From NCBI GenBank assembly GCA_947447825.1, contig CANFLL010000012.1:1-59164 (forward strand): a stretch of DNA of 59,164 bases, read 5' to 3'. The DNA is from Chitinophagaceae bacterium (GTDB taxonomy: Bacteria > Bacteroidota > Bacteroidia > Chitinophagales > Chitinophagaceae). Position numbers and translations under genes: made by a program. Below the pieces are notes generated by a model. That model saw only the letters and a list, made by a program, of their open reading frames with translations. It made no database searches and was not told the origin of the DNA. Shown here piece by piece: positions 33,115 to 42,168 of this stretch (position 1 is the first letter of the stretch; each line of letters starts with the position of its first letter).

Positions 33115-34095
33115 TTAATTAGGGTAATTTATTCCTTCTTTTATTAGTTCGTGCAAATGTAATATTCCTATATATTGCCCATTGTCCACAACAATAAGTT
33201 GACTAATGTCGAAATGTGCAAATATTTCTAATGCATCTACTGCCATTGTAAGTGGATTAATTGTTTTCGGATTAGTTGTCAAGATGTCTTGTGCAGTTAT
33301 GTTTTTGATACTATCACTTCGCTCCAGCATTCTACGCAAGTCGCCATCTGTAATAATACCGATTATACTATTCGTTTCATCTACTACTGCCGTTACCCCC
33401 AATCTTTTTTCTGTAATTTCCACAATCACTTCTTTCAATGTGGCTGTGGGCAGAACCTTTGGAGGCTGTTGATTTGCCACTAAATCTTTCACTTTTAAAT
33501 ACAATCTCTTTCCTAGATTTCCACCTGGATGAAAGCGGGCAAAATCCTCAGAGCCAAAACCTTTCATCTCCATCAAGCAAACGGCAATAGCATCCCCCAT
33601 TACCATTTGGGCAGTTGTGCTGCTAGTTGGGGCAAGATTGTTAGGGCAAGCTTCTTTGCTAACGGTTGTATTGATTACTATATTGGCTTGCATGGAAAGA
33701 AAACTATCGGTGTTTCCCACGATAGCAATTAGTAAATTGTTGAAGTTTTTTATTAGCGGTACAAGTGATTTTATCTCCGGACTTTCGCCACTTTTGCTTA
33801 TGATAATAACCAAATCATCAGGTTGAACCATTCCTAAATCGCCATGAATGGCATCGGCAGCGTGCATAAATAATGAAGGGGTACCAGTGGAATTTAAGGT
33901 GGCTACAATCTTTTGAGCCACAATGGCACTTTTGCCAATTCCACTAATAATCACTCTGCCCTTACATTCATTTATAGCTTTAACAGCACTTTCGAAGTTA
34001 AAATCAATAAAGTCTTGTAATCCTGCAATGGCGGCAGATTCCAAAGCAATTGTATTATGAGCTGTTTGTAAAATCGTTGAATTCATGCGAGGCAA
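33115..34095 (-). CDS. kdsD: KpsF/GutQ-type arabinose-5-phosphate isomerase
   Basis: Isomerises ribulose-5-phosphate to arabinose-5-phosphate, the first step to KDO in lipopolysaccharide. The SIS domain (about 25-180) has GIGKSAIVAQKIVATLNSTG, HAADAIHGDLGMVQ, IISKSGESPEI and FHPGGNLGKRL. Two CBS domains (about 200-326) follow, with GIITDGDLRRML and GILHLHELI. The length is standard. The start codon is ATG 34095; MPRMNS gives a second possible start three codons later. The next gene on the strand (31866) is 160 bp downstream. Confidence 0.94.
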   Translation of the reverse strand: MPRMNSTILQTAHNTIALESAAIAGLQDFIDFNFESAVKAINECKGRVIISGIGKSAIVAQKIVATLNSTGTPSLFMHAADAIHGDLGMVQPDDLVIIISKSGESPEIKSLVPLIKNFNNLLIAIVGNTDSFLSMQANIVINTTVSKEACPNNLAPTSSTTAQMVMGDAIAVCLMEMKGFGSEDFARFHPGGNLGKRLYLKVKDLVANQQPPKVLPTATLKEVIVEITEKRLGVTAVVDETNSIIGIITDGDLRRMLERSDSIKNITAQDILTTNPKTINPLTMAVDALEIFAHFDISQLIVVDNGQYIGILHLHELIKEGINYPN

Positions 34096-34831
34096 AGTTA
34101 TGTTTCAAGAATATAGCTTTTTATAGTTTTTTCAAATCGAATTTAATTCTTTCCTGAAGAGGAATGATGCAAAATTCAGCTTCTTTAATGAGGAAATGCA
34201 AGTTAGTTACCTCTAAATAATCTAAATAATTTAAAGCATGGCTCATTCATATACTATCTAACTGTTTGGGAAGATCGTTCTGTAAAGTTTTTTTACAGCT
34301 AATTGCACAGGAAAATACTAATATTTTTTAAACTTTTTTAGCAGTGCAATTTGTGGTAATTTGGTTTTTGCGGAGGCAGGTTATTAAATTGGAAAAATCA
34401 GATTACTAATTTCAGACTTTGTAAGAATCTTTTGTAGCACCTTTGTTAAAAAATTCTTGATCAATCTCAGGATTTGTAACACTGTGATTACAAAAGAAAG
34501 CACATGTGATACAAAGTAATTCTAGGCATTCAAATTGGATCTACATATTAAATTTATTTGAATAAAGAAAGTGTTAACCTGTAAAAGCGAACAAATGAAA
34601 TAACATTATGATTGCTGTAACTTGATTAAAATCATAAATCTAAATGTGGACTTATAAAAAAAAATAAAAATTGCTTACGAAATAAACTTTCTAATGATTA
34701 ACTTCGTAACCCTCTTAAACCCACTGACTTAGTTTTTGTAAATAAAATTTCAAAGAAAATAAATTAAGCTAGTGCCAAAAGAATCATTATTTTCATTTTA
34801 AAGACGCCCCTAAGTTTGGGGTTTTAACCTT
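34096..34831. other. AT-rich divergent region between kdsD and recQ
   Basis: 735 bp without a credible ORF or structured RNA. It carries the promoters of both divergent genes. A small cccc-taagttt-gggg hairpin followed by tttt lies at 34807-34826, just upstream of the recQ start. I would not claim it regulates recQ. Confidence 0.5.
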
Positions 34832-37159
34832 ATGGGTATAAATATTATGGCTTCAACAAGAAAAAACACGCAAAGCGCTGCGAGCAAAAAAGTTAGGGTT
34901 TCCCCCAAGAAAATAGCCGATGAAGATATCGTCATCAACAAATTAACCACTGATGATGGAAAAGCCCCCGATATTTATGAAGGATTGAAAAAATACTTCG
35001 GATTCACAGAATTTAAAGGAACACAAGAGAAAAGTATTAATAGTCTTTTGGCAGGTCACGACACATTCGTTATTATGCCTACAGGTGGAGGAAAAAGTCT
35101 TTGTTACCAATTGCCAGCTTTATTATTGCCAGGTTGTTGTATTATTGTTTCTCCACTAATTGCTTTGATGAAAAATCAGGTTGATTTAGTAAGAGGTTAT
35201 AGCGAACAAGATAATATTGCTCACTTCTTAAATTCTTCTCTAAATAAGTCACAGATTACTACCGTTAAAAATGATTTAGTTGCGGGGAAAACTAAATTGT
35301 TATATGTGGCACCAGAAACCTTAACAAAACAAGAAAACCTAGATTTCTTTAGTGATATTGAAATTTCTTTTTTTGCAGTCGATGAGGCACACTGTATTAG
35401 TGAATGGGGACATGATTTCAGACCTGAATATAGACGTTTGAGAGAAATGATGGACATCATAAACTCAAAAATTCCTGTTATTGCCTTAACAGCTACAGCT
35501 ACCCCTAAGGTTCAAAGCGATATTGAAAAGAATTTAGGGTTACGTAAACCCAATGTTTTTATATCTTCTTTTAATAGGGCTAACCTTTTCTATGAAATAC
35601 AGCCCAAATTGCAAAAGGAGCAAACTATTAAAAGCATTACTAAATTTATTTCTCATCACAAAGGAAAAAGTGGTATCATATACACGCTGAATCGCAAAAC
35701 AACTGAGGAACTGGCAGAAGTGTTAATGGCAAACAATATTAAAGCGGTTGCTTACCATGCTGGATTAGATCAAAAATTGAGAGCAGAAAGACAAGACCAA
35801 TTTTTGAATGAAGATGTTCATGTTATTGTGGCAACCATTGCCTTCGGTATGGGCATTGACAAGCCAGATATTCGTTTTGTGATACATTATAATATTCCAA
35901 AATCAATTGAAAACTATTACCAAGAAACGGGGCGAGCAGGTCGTGATGGATTAGAAGGTATTTGTGTGCTTTATTATTCTCACAAGGATGTTGCTAAGTT
36001 GGAACATTTAATGCGAGATAAACCATTGAGTGAAAGAGAGGTAGGTGCTCAGTTGATAGATGAAACTGTTGCTTATGCCCAAAGTAGCGTATGCCGTAGA
36101 AAGGTATTGTTACATTATTTTGGTGAGGATTGGGGTGACCAAAATTGTGGAAATTGCGACAACTGTACACATCCTAAGGAAAAGATTGAAGCCAAGGAAG
36201 ATGTTGTGAAAGCTATTCAGGTGATTCAGGTTCTAGATGAAAGATTTCCTACAGCTTACACAGTTGATATGATTATGGGTAAGCTTACTCCTCAAGTAAT
36301 GATGTATCGTCATGAAAGCAAGCCTGTTTTTGGAATTGGTAAGGATAAGGATAGTCATTTTTGGAATAGCCTTATTAGGCAGATGCTACTAGAAAATTTA
36401 ATCAGAAAAGATATAGAAGAGTATGGATTACTAAAATTAACAGAAGCAGGAGAAGTATTTGTTAAAAAGCCCACTACATTCAAAATTGTCTTAAACAACA
36501 TCTTTACAGACGAAGATGACGATGATGATTACAGTGAAAATAGTGCAGCACCAACAGGTTCAACTACTGATGAAGTTCTTTTTGATATGCTAAAAGAATT
36601 GCGCCAAAAAGAAGCCAAGAAAAAAGGGTTGCCACCATTTGTTATTTTCTTAGAGAATTCTTTGCAAGATATGTGTAATATTTTTCCTACTACACTAACT
36701 GAATTAGAAAAGTGTCAAGGAGTAAGTAAGGGTAAGGCGTTGAAATATGGTAAACCTTTTGTTGAAATGATTGCTACTTATGTGGAAGCTAACAATATTG
36801 AAAAACCAGATGAATTTGTGATGAAATCTGTTGCTAATAAATCTAGCAACAAAATTTACATCATTCAAAACATCGATAAAAAGATTCCTTTAGAAACCAT
36901 TGCTAAGAATAAAAGTCTAAAGCTTCCTCAGTTGTTAGAGGAAATGGAGACAATTGCTGCAAGTGGTACTAAATTAAATTTAGATTATGCCATTGATGAT
37001 TGGTTAGATGAATATGACCAAGATGACATCATAGAATACTTTAAAAATTGTGAAACTTCCTCTCTCGAAGTAGCGCAAAAGGAATTGAGTGATAATGACT
37101 ATACTTGGGAACAATTGAAAATCATGAGGATTAAATTCCTTAGTGTTTACGGGAACTAA
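34832..37159 (+). CDS. recQ: ATP-dependent DNA helicase RecQ
   Basis: A 775-residue 3'-5' helicase for recombination and fork repair. Helicase core: MPTGGGKSLCYQLPAL (motif I), VDEAHCISEWGHDFRPEYR (motif II and RecQ loop), ALTATATPKVQ (III), IATIAFGMGIDKPDIRFV (V) and QETGRAGRDGL (VI). The zinc-binding cysteines are in SVCRRKVLLHYFGE and NCGNCDNC, followed by a winged helix. An HRDC-like domain lies around residues 595-650 (FLENSLQDMCNIFPTTLTEL). An acidic stretch DEDDDDDYSE precedes it. Residues after 660 form an extra helical region seen in Bacteroidota RecQ. The start is ATG 34832 or 34847. Confidence 0.95.
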   Translation: MGINIMASTRKNTQSAASKKVRVSPKKIADEDIVINKLTTDDGKAPDIYEGLKKYFGFTEFKGTQEKSINSLLAGHDTFVIMPTGGGKSLCYQLPALLLPGCCIIVSPLIALMKNQVDLVRGYSEQDNIAHFLNSSLNKSQITTVKNDLVAGKTKLLYVAPETLTKQENLDFFSDIEISFFAVDEAHCISEWGHDFRPEYRRLREMMDIINSKIPVIALTATATPKVQSDIEKNLGLRKPNVFISSFNRANLFYEIQPKLQKEQTIKSITKFISHHKGKSGIIYTLNRKTTEELAEVLMANNIKAVAYHAGLDQKLRAERQDQFLNEDVHVIVATIAFGMGIDKPDIRFVIHYNIPKSIENYYQETGRAGRDGLEGICVLYYSHKDVAKLEHLMRDKPLSEREVGAQLIDETVAYAQSSVCRRKVLLHYFGEDWGDQNCGNCDNCTHPKEKIEAKEDVVKAIQVIQVLDERFPTAYTVDMIMGKLTPQVMMYRHESKPVFGIGKDKDSHFWNSLIRQMLLENLIRKDIEEYGLLKLTEAGEVFVKKPTTFKIVLNNIFTDEDDDDDYSENSAAPTGSTTDEVLFDMLKELRQKEAKKKGLPPFVIFLENSLQDMCNIFPTTLTELEKCQGVSKGKALKYGKPFVEMIATYVEANNIEKPDEFVMKSVANKSSNKIYIIQNIDKKIPLETIAKNKSLKLPQLLEEMETIAASGTKLNLDYAIDDWLDEYDQDDIIEYFKNCETSSLEVAQKELSDNDYTWEQLKIMRIKFLSVYGN

Positions 37160-37176
37160 CTGCTAAGTATAATTTT

Positions 37177-37222
37177 AAAAAAGGCTTTAAGTTGTAAGAT
37201 ATTACAACTCAAAGCCTTTTTT
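37177..37222. terminator. Strong bidirectional terminator after recQ and amt
   Basis: 21-nt arms 37177-37197 and 37202-37222 pair with one mismatch around a 4-nt loop. A-run and T-run ends (aaaaaaggc/gcctttttt) make it functional on both strands between recQ and the convergent amt. Confidence 0.92.
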
Positions 37223-37323
37223 ATTGCTTGAAAATGTCTACAAATACATTTTTAATATTAGAGTCCTTAGTTCAACTTTGTCAAAGTAGAACTAATTCAT
37301 GATGATAATTAATTGTTGGATTA

Positions 37324-38877
37324 TTATCTTGATAGGGGCGTTTCAGAGTTTTTGTCCATCTTAACTCCCGAATAACCATCCATGCCCATTTCTGGTAAGT
37401 CTAAACCATATAATTCAACATCTGCTGTAACCCTGTTGCCAACTAATTTATTCAGAAAAGTAAATAATAACCATCCACAAAAACCGATGAAAATCAAATT
37501 AGTAATCGCGCCAATTGCTTCTGCGGCAAACTGACCTGCGTCGCCATAAAATAGTCCTGTAACATTTCCTTTAACGCCATTTAGACCGTCTCCATAAGTA
37601 CCATCAGCAAATAATCCAAGCGATAATATTCCCCATAAACCATTAGCTCCATGAACAGCAATGGCACCAACAGGGTCATCAATTTTTAATTTTTTTTCTA
37701 CTAATAAGGTTACTTCTACTACAATAATTCCAGCTATTAAACCAATCACCAAACTTCCTAATGGAGAAACAAAAGCACAAGGTGCAGTAATAGCTACTAA
37801 ACCAGCAAGCAATCCATTACACATCATACTCACATCTGGTTTTGATCCTCTTAAATGCCATATCCAAAGTGTAGCCGTAAGTGTACCACCACAAGATGCC
37901 AACATCGTATTGAAAGCAACTACCGAAAAGCGTAAGTCTGTTCCTGCAAACGTAGAACCAGCATTAAAACCAAACCACCCAAAAGCTAAAATGAGTGTTC
38001 CTAAAACAGCCATCGGAATGTTATGACCAGGAATAGCATTTGTTGAACCATCTTTGTTGTATTTTCCTACTCTTGGTCCTATCATTTTAGCGCCAACAAA
38101 AGCTAAAACACCGCCTGTTAAATGTACTACTGATGATCCGGCAAAGTCTACCATCCCATGCCCCAAGCCGAAATTTGTACCCAACTGGGCTAGCCAGCCA
38201 CCACCCCACACCCAGTTTCCAAAAATTGGATAAATTAATCCGCCAATTATTGCTCCAAAGATTGCAAAGGAAGCAAATCTCCATCGCTCTGCCATGGCTC
38301 CTGTTGGGATAGTGGCAGCGGCATCCATAAATACCATCTGAAAAACAAAGAACCCTAAAACTCCGACATCATAAACGCCATTCATACAAAAGCCTTTCAT
38401 GCCTATCAACCCGAAATTATGTCCAAATAGACTAATTGAAAATTCTTGGTTTAAACCATCAAAGCCACCTAGAGTACCTAATGCTCCAACACCGCCAAAC
38501 ATGAGTGCAAATCCACAAACAAAAAAGCCTAAAGCCCCAGCTGGATAAACAAATAAGTTCATTGCCATTGTATGTGCTACATTTTTGGCTCTGGTTAATC
38601 CAGTTTCAACTAAGGCAAAACCTGCTTGCATAAAGAAAACAAGGAATCCAGTCAGCATAAGCCACATCATATTTATACCAACTTTATTTTTACCAACTTG
38701 ATCGGAAATTTCTGTCTGTGTAGGCGAACCTTGTTTGGCAGCTGTAATGTCTGCTCTTGTTCCTGTTGTAATGCCACTTGGGTCTGGTGCCTTTATTGTT
38801 GTTGATTGAGCAGTCGTCTTTATTACTAATAATGAAAGTAAACTTACAAAAAGGAGTATTTTAACTTTTTCTATCAT
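37324..38877 (-). CDS. amt: Ammonium transporter
   Basis: A 517-residue inner-membrane channel for ammonium. It starts with a cleavable-looking signal sequence (MIEKVKILLFVSLLSLLVIK, cut near TTAQ) and an approximately 40-residue periplasmic linker. Then come the eleven Amt helices, including MWLMLTGFLVFFMQAGFALV, ETGLTRAKNVAHTMAMN, DFAGSSVVHLTGGVLAFVGA and AVHGANGLWGILSLGLFADG, with the twin-histidine residues in VVHLTGG and VHGANG. It ends in a cytoplasmic tail (DLPEMGMDGYSGVKMD) of the kind touched by PII. It lies 21 bp downstream of the PII gene, in the usual glnK-amtB-like pairing but reversed in order. Confidence 0.95.
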   Translation of the reverse strand: MIEKVKILLFVSLLSLLVIKTTAQSTTIKAPDPSGITTGTRADITAAKQGSPTQTEISDQVGKNKVGINMMWLMLTGFLVFFMQAGFALVETGLTRAKNVAHTMAMNLFVYPAGALGFFVCGFALMFGGVGALGTLGGFDGLNQEFSISLFGHNFGLIGMKGFCMNGVYDVGVLGFFVFQMVFMDAAATIPTGAMAERWRFASFAIFGAIIGGLIYPIFGNWVWGGGWLAQLGTNFGLGHGMVDFAGSSVVHLTGGVLAFVGAKMIGPRVGKYNKDGSTNAIPGHNIPMAVLGTLILAFGWFGFNAGSTFAGTDLRFSVVAFNTMLASCGGTLTATLWIWHLRGSKPDVSMMCNGLLAGLVAITAPCAFVSPLGSLVIGLIAGIIVVEVTLLVEKKLKIDDPVGAIAVHGANGLWGILSLGLFADGTYGDGLNGVKGNVTGLFYGDAGQFAAEAIGAITNLIFIGFCGWLLFTFLNKLVGNRVTADVELYGLDLPEMGMDGYSGVKMDKNSETPLSR

Positions 38878-38898
38878 TTTAAATATACTATTGATTAT

Positions 38899-39261
38899 TT
38901 ATAATTTATCGCTTGGGCCGGCAGTTGATGCTTCGCCTCTTTCGCCTGTTCTTATTTTAATTGACTCTTCTACATTGTAAGTGAAAATCATTCCATCCCC
39001 AACTTCTCCAGTAAAAGCCGCTTTTTCGATACAGGTAATTGTTTTTTCAACATTTACATCTTTCAGTACAATTGATAGAAAGATTCTGGGAACATATTGC
39101 GTGTCATAGACAGTGCCACGATAATTGTGGTGTTCTTTTAAATGTTCATTACCAATGCCCGATGCTTCCCAGTAGGAGAAGAAATCGATGCCTACTTCTT
39201 TTAATGCTGCCTTCACATCAGAAAACTTAGATGTTCTGACTATAGCCTCTATTTTTTTCAT
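38899..39261 (-). CDS. glnK: PII-type nitrogen regulatory protein
   Basis: A 120-residue trimeric signal protein that senses ATP/ADP and 2-oxoglutarate. KKIEAIVRTSKFSDVKAAL is the first strand-helix. The T-loop NYRGTVYDTQYVPR retains a tyrosine at position 52, equivalent to the uridylylated Tyr51 of enteric PII. GEVGDGMIFTYNVEESIKIRTGERG is the B-loop/C-loop region. The T-loop base (YWEASGIGNEHLKEHHN) differs from the GRQKGHTELYRG form of enterics. Located directly upstream of amt, it most likely gates that channel. No uridylyltransferase gene is in the window. Confidence 0.93.
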   Translation of the reverse strand: MKKIEAIVRTSKFSDVKAALKEVGIDFFSYWEASGIGNEHLKEHHNYRGTVYDTQYVPRIFLSIVLKDVNVEKTITCIEKAAFTGEVGDGMIFTYNVEESIKIRTGERGEASTAGPSDKL

Positions 39262-39950
39262 ATCTGTTAAATTCGATTAAAAATGTAATTTATCATTATT
39301 GAATGTTAGAATAAGTTATTTTTTGGGGTTACAAACATATAATAAAAAATATTTAATTAGTTCTGTTTTCCAAAATAAACTAGTTAATATGTGATTAATA
39401 CAATCATATTTAGATTAATTTGTCTAAATATCATTAATGTCAAATTATAAATATATTGAATTGTAAAAAATGATATTACTTTTCATAATATTATGCTTCT
39501 TATGTATATGAGAGATTTTTAGGTAGTTTTATAGTTGGAATTAAAAATGCGTCAATAATTATTATGCTTGTATGAAGAAACTCCTAAATGATCTCTAAAT
39601 TCAAATTATGCAGATTTAGAGGTAGCAAAACTTTATTTAATTGCTAGTTTTCTTAGATTTATTTATGAGCTTAAATGGCTAATTTTAGTTGAAATAATGA
39701 ATCCTAAAATTATTTTGAAGACCACTACTTAACTTTTCCAAAATTTAAAATTGTTGTTTTTTACACCCTTTGCCATTTTTGAACAGAGGAAAATATTAAT
39801 TGTTACAATTTCTTAACCAAACTTTCTTAAAGAAAATCAACATACATTAGTATAAACTATATACTTTTACGCCCTCAAATTAATCATCAAATTAAAAAGC
39901 AGTTGAAAAATACAACTTCATATCTTAAAGCATCACAGTTTACGACTGAA
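39262..39950. other. AT-rich divergent region between the PII gene and the arginine leader
   Basis: 690 bp with no ORF of interest and no recognised RNA. It must carry the promoters for the glnK-amt and arginine operons. I could not place a convincing -33/-7 pair. Confidence 0.5.
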
Positions 39951-39995
39951 ATGCCTGCTTTTATTAATACTCCGCGACTACGCCCCGGTTTCTGA
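39951..39995 (+). CDS. Arginine-operon leader peptide, MPAFINTPRLRPGF
   Basis: A 14-codon ORF from ATG 39951 to TGA 39993-39995. It lies about 120 bp before the first gene of the arginine operon, in a short GC-richer island of otherwise AT-rich DNA. Two arginine codons (CGA, CGC) sit in the segment PRLRPGF just before the stop. The stop codon is inside the left arm of a hairpin (39992-39999 with 40022-40029). Position, arginine content and overlap with the hairpin are what an attenuator or stalling-peptide sensor would show. The low number of Arg codons and the Pro-rich end favour nascent-peptide stalling over codon-starvation attenuation, but this is inference. Confidence 0.65.
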   Translation: MPAFINTPRLRPGF

Positions 39996-40029
39996 TAGGA
40001 CGAGCATATTGCCAAGTTGCCCCTATCAG
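39992..40029 (+). promoter_or_regulatory. Candidate attenuator hairpin overlapping the leader stop codon
   Basis: ctgatagg (39992-39999) is perfectly complementary to cctatcag (40022-40029) with a 22-nt, partly self-complementary loop. A ribosome stopped at the TGA would cover the left arm and prevent pairing. No T-run follows, so it more likely controls translation, Rho access or RNA stability than intrinsic termination. Confidence 0.55.
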
Positions 40030-40112
40030 TGAAATATATCCGAATAATTGCATTCTAATTTAAATGCAGACAAATCAACAATTATTTCAGAATACTATAA
40101 CTTATTTATACG

Positions 40113-40844
40113 GTGGATCAACAAGATATTATTGTTCGTGTAGCAAATCACCTCGATACACATTTCTCAGTTAGAATTACCGACGAAATGGAATCCTCTG
40201 CCAAAGCAAGAGGTACTGGTATTGCTAAAAGAAGCCCAGAATATATTGCCCAAAAAATGCTAGAAGGAAAAGCAGTCATTGCAATGACTAGATTGGGACA
40301 TTGGGTGGGCTTTTGCTACATAGAAGAATGGAGTCACGGAAAATTTGTGGCTAACAGCGGATTAATAGTTGCACCAGAATTTAGAAAAAGCGGTGTTGCA
40401 AAAACTATTAAACAAAGAATTTTTGCTTTATCAAGAGAAAAATATCCTGACTCCAAAATATTTGGACTAACAACAGGGTTGGCTGTGATGAAAATTAATA
40501 GCGATCTAGGCTATGAACCTGTTACCTACAGTGAATTGACCGATGATGAAGTATTTTGGGCTGGTTGCAAAAGCTGCGTTAATTACGATATATTGATGAG
40601 TAAGGAACGCAAGAACTGTATGTGTACGGCCATGCTCTTCGATCCAAAAGATCATTATGAGCCAAAAGAAACTGCCGATAACTTTAAAGAAAATTCGCAG
40701 GTGTATGAGCGTTTCAATAGCATCAAACAAAGTAAATTGCTAAAGTGGTTCTATAAAAAAGAAGGGAAAACAAGTGGAGGATTGTTGAAATCAATATTTG
40801 GGTTTCTTCTGGTGTTAACCATGATATTGCTTTATACAAAATAA
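40113..40844 (+). CDS. GNAT N-acyltransferase, candidate N-acetylglutamate synthase, with C-terminal hydrophobic segment
   Basis: A 243-residue protein starting with GTG at 40113. The GNAT core has IAMTRLGHWVGFCYIEEW, GLIVAPEFRKSGVAKTIKQR (motif A, xxRxxGVA) and LTTGLAVMKINSDLGYEPV. Its place at the head of the arginine operon, with no other argA/argJ gene, makes it the likely first enzyme of N-acylglutamate synthesis. Oddities: a cysteine cluster (Cys152, Cys155, Cys169, Cys171; GCKSC and NCMC), which could bind a metal or be redox-active, and a hydrophobic C-terminal stretch (SIFGFLLVLTMILLYTK) that looks like a membrane tail anchor. It is followed by argG after a 33-bp heptamer-phased spacer. 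Confidence 0.8.
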   Translation: MDQQDIIVRVANHLDTHFSVRITDEMESSAKARGTGIAKRSPEYIAQKMLEGKAVIAMTRLGHWVGFCYIEEWSHGKFVANSGLIVAPEFRKSGVAKTIKQRIFALSREKYPDSKIFGLTTGLAVMKINSDLGYEPVTYSELTDDEVFWAGCKSCVNYDILMSKERKNCMCTAMLFDPKDHYEPKETADNFKENSQVYERFNSIKQSKLLKWFYKKEGKTSGGLLKSIFGFLLVLTMILLYTK

Positions 40845-40877
40845 CAACATACAACTTATAACTTATAACTTAAACAA

Positions 40878-42086
40878 ATGAGCGAAAATATAAAACAGAT
40901 TGTATTAGGCTTTAGCGGCGGTTTGGATACTTCCTATTGTGTAAAATATCTTACTGATGACAGGGGTTTTGATGTGCATAGCATTATTGTAAACACAGGT
41001 GGTTTTAGTGAGGAAGAGTTAAAGCAAATAGAAGCACACGCTTATAAATTGGGCGTAAAAACGCACGTTACCATCAATGCAGTAGAAGATTATTACGATA
41101 GCATCATCAAGTATTTGATTTATGGTAATGTTTTAAAGAATAATACTTATCCATTAAGTGTAAGTGCCGAACGTTTGAGTCAGGCTTTGCACATTGCAGA
41201 ACATGCTAAAAAACTTAATGCCACTGCAGTTGCCCATGGCAGCACAGGTGCAGGAAATGACCAAGTACGTTTTGATATGATTTTCCATATCATGATTCCG
41301 GGTGTAGAAATCATTACCCCAATTCGTGACTTGAAACTAAGCAGGGAAGAAGAAATTGCTTACCTTAAAAGCAAGAATGTGGACATGAACTTTGAGAAAA
41401 GCATGTACAGTATCAATAAAGGTTTGTGGGGAACAAGTGTGGGTGGAAAGGAAACATTGAATAGTAAAGGTATCCTTCCAGAAAGTGCATGGCCTACGCA
41501 AGTAACAAAAACTGAAGCAGAAGAAGTGAAACTAACCTTTGAAAAGGGAGAGCTTAAAGCTATTAATGACCAGACATTTAGCCATCCTTCTTTGGCTATA
41601 CAATACTTGCAAACTATTGCAGGTGGTTATGGCATTGGACGGGATATTCACGTTGGTGATACTATCATCGGAATCAAAGGACGTGTTGGCTTTGAAGCTG
41701 CTGCACCAATGGTAATCTTAAAAGCACACCATGCTTTAGAAAAGCACGTGTTAACCAAATGGCAACTAAACTGGAAAGATCAGTTGGCGCAGTTTTATGG
41801 TAACTGGTTGCATGAAGGTCAGATTCTTGACCCAGTAATGCGCGATATAGAAGCTTATCTAACTAATAGTCAGCAGAACGTTACGGGCGATGTGTTTGTA
41901 CAACTATTGCCGTACCGTTTCCAGATTATAGGAATAGAAAGCAACTACGATTTGATGAGTGCCAAGTTTGGTAAATATGGTGAAATGAATACCGGCTTTA
42001 CTGGAGAAGATGTTCGTGGATTCAGTAAGATATTTGGCAACCAGACTTCTATTTGGAATAAGGTGAAGGAGAGCAATGAAAAATAA
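40878..42086 (+). CDS. argG: Argininosuccinate synthase
   Basis: Joins citrulline and aspartate using ATP in the penultimate step of arginine synthesis. The N-type ATP pyrophosphatase motif is GFSGGLDTSYCVKYL. AVAHGSTGAGNDQVRFD carries the citrulline/aspartate-binding Gly-rich loop. GGKETLNSKGILPESAWP and GIGRDIHVGDTIIGIKGR are typical of the family. At 402 residues it has the normal length. It is the second gene of the operon, with the spacer aacttataacttat before it and an inverted heptamer array after it. Confidence 0.96.
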   Translation: MSENIKQIVLGFSGGLDTSYCVKYLTDDRGFDVHSIIVNTGGFSEEELKQIEAHAYKLGVKTHVTINAVEDYYDSIIKYLIYGNVLKNNTYPLSVSAERLSQALHIAEHAKKLNATAVAHGSTGAGNDQVRFDMIFHIMIPGVEIITPIRDLKLSREEEIAYLKSKNVDMNFEKSMYSINKGLWGTSVGGKETLNSKGILPESAWPTQVTKTEAEEVKLTFEKGELKAINDQTFSHPSLAIQYLQTIAGGYGIGRDIHVGDTIIGIKGRVGFEAAAPMVILKAHHALEKHVLTKWQLNWKDQLAQFYGNWLHEGQILDPVMRDIEAYLTNSQQNVTGDVFVQLLPYRFQIIGIESNYDLMSAKFGKYGEMNTGFTGEDVRGFSKIFGNQTSIWNKVKESNEK

Positions 42087-42164
42087 GTCGTGAGTCGCAA
42101 GTCGTAAGTCGTAAGTGAAAAATGCTTGTGACTTACGACTTACGACTTATGACTTTCAACTTTA
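42084..42164. repeat. Inverted heptamer arrays between argG and argC
   Basis: From the argG stop codon: taagtcg, tgagtcg, caagtcg, taagtcg, taagtga; then gacttac, gacttac, gacttat, gactttc at 42130-42157. The two arrays are complementary (taagtc versus gactta), so a stem of about 28 bp with a short loop can form. The second array ends 11 bp before the argC start. Confidence 0.85.
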
Positions 42165-42168
42165 AGAA

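Noticed and set aside
34807..34826. cccc/gggg hairpin with a short T-run before recQ
   Set aside because: The stem is only 4 bp, too weak to support an attenuator or terminator call.
39840..39875. Possible TAnnTTTG-like promoter element (tactttta) before the arginine leader
   Set aside because: The final base differs from consensus and no TTG lies at the expected upstream distance.
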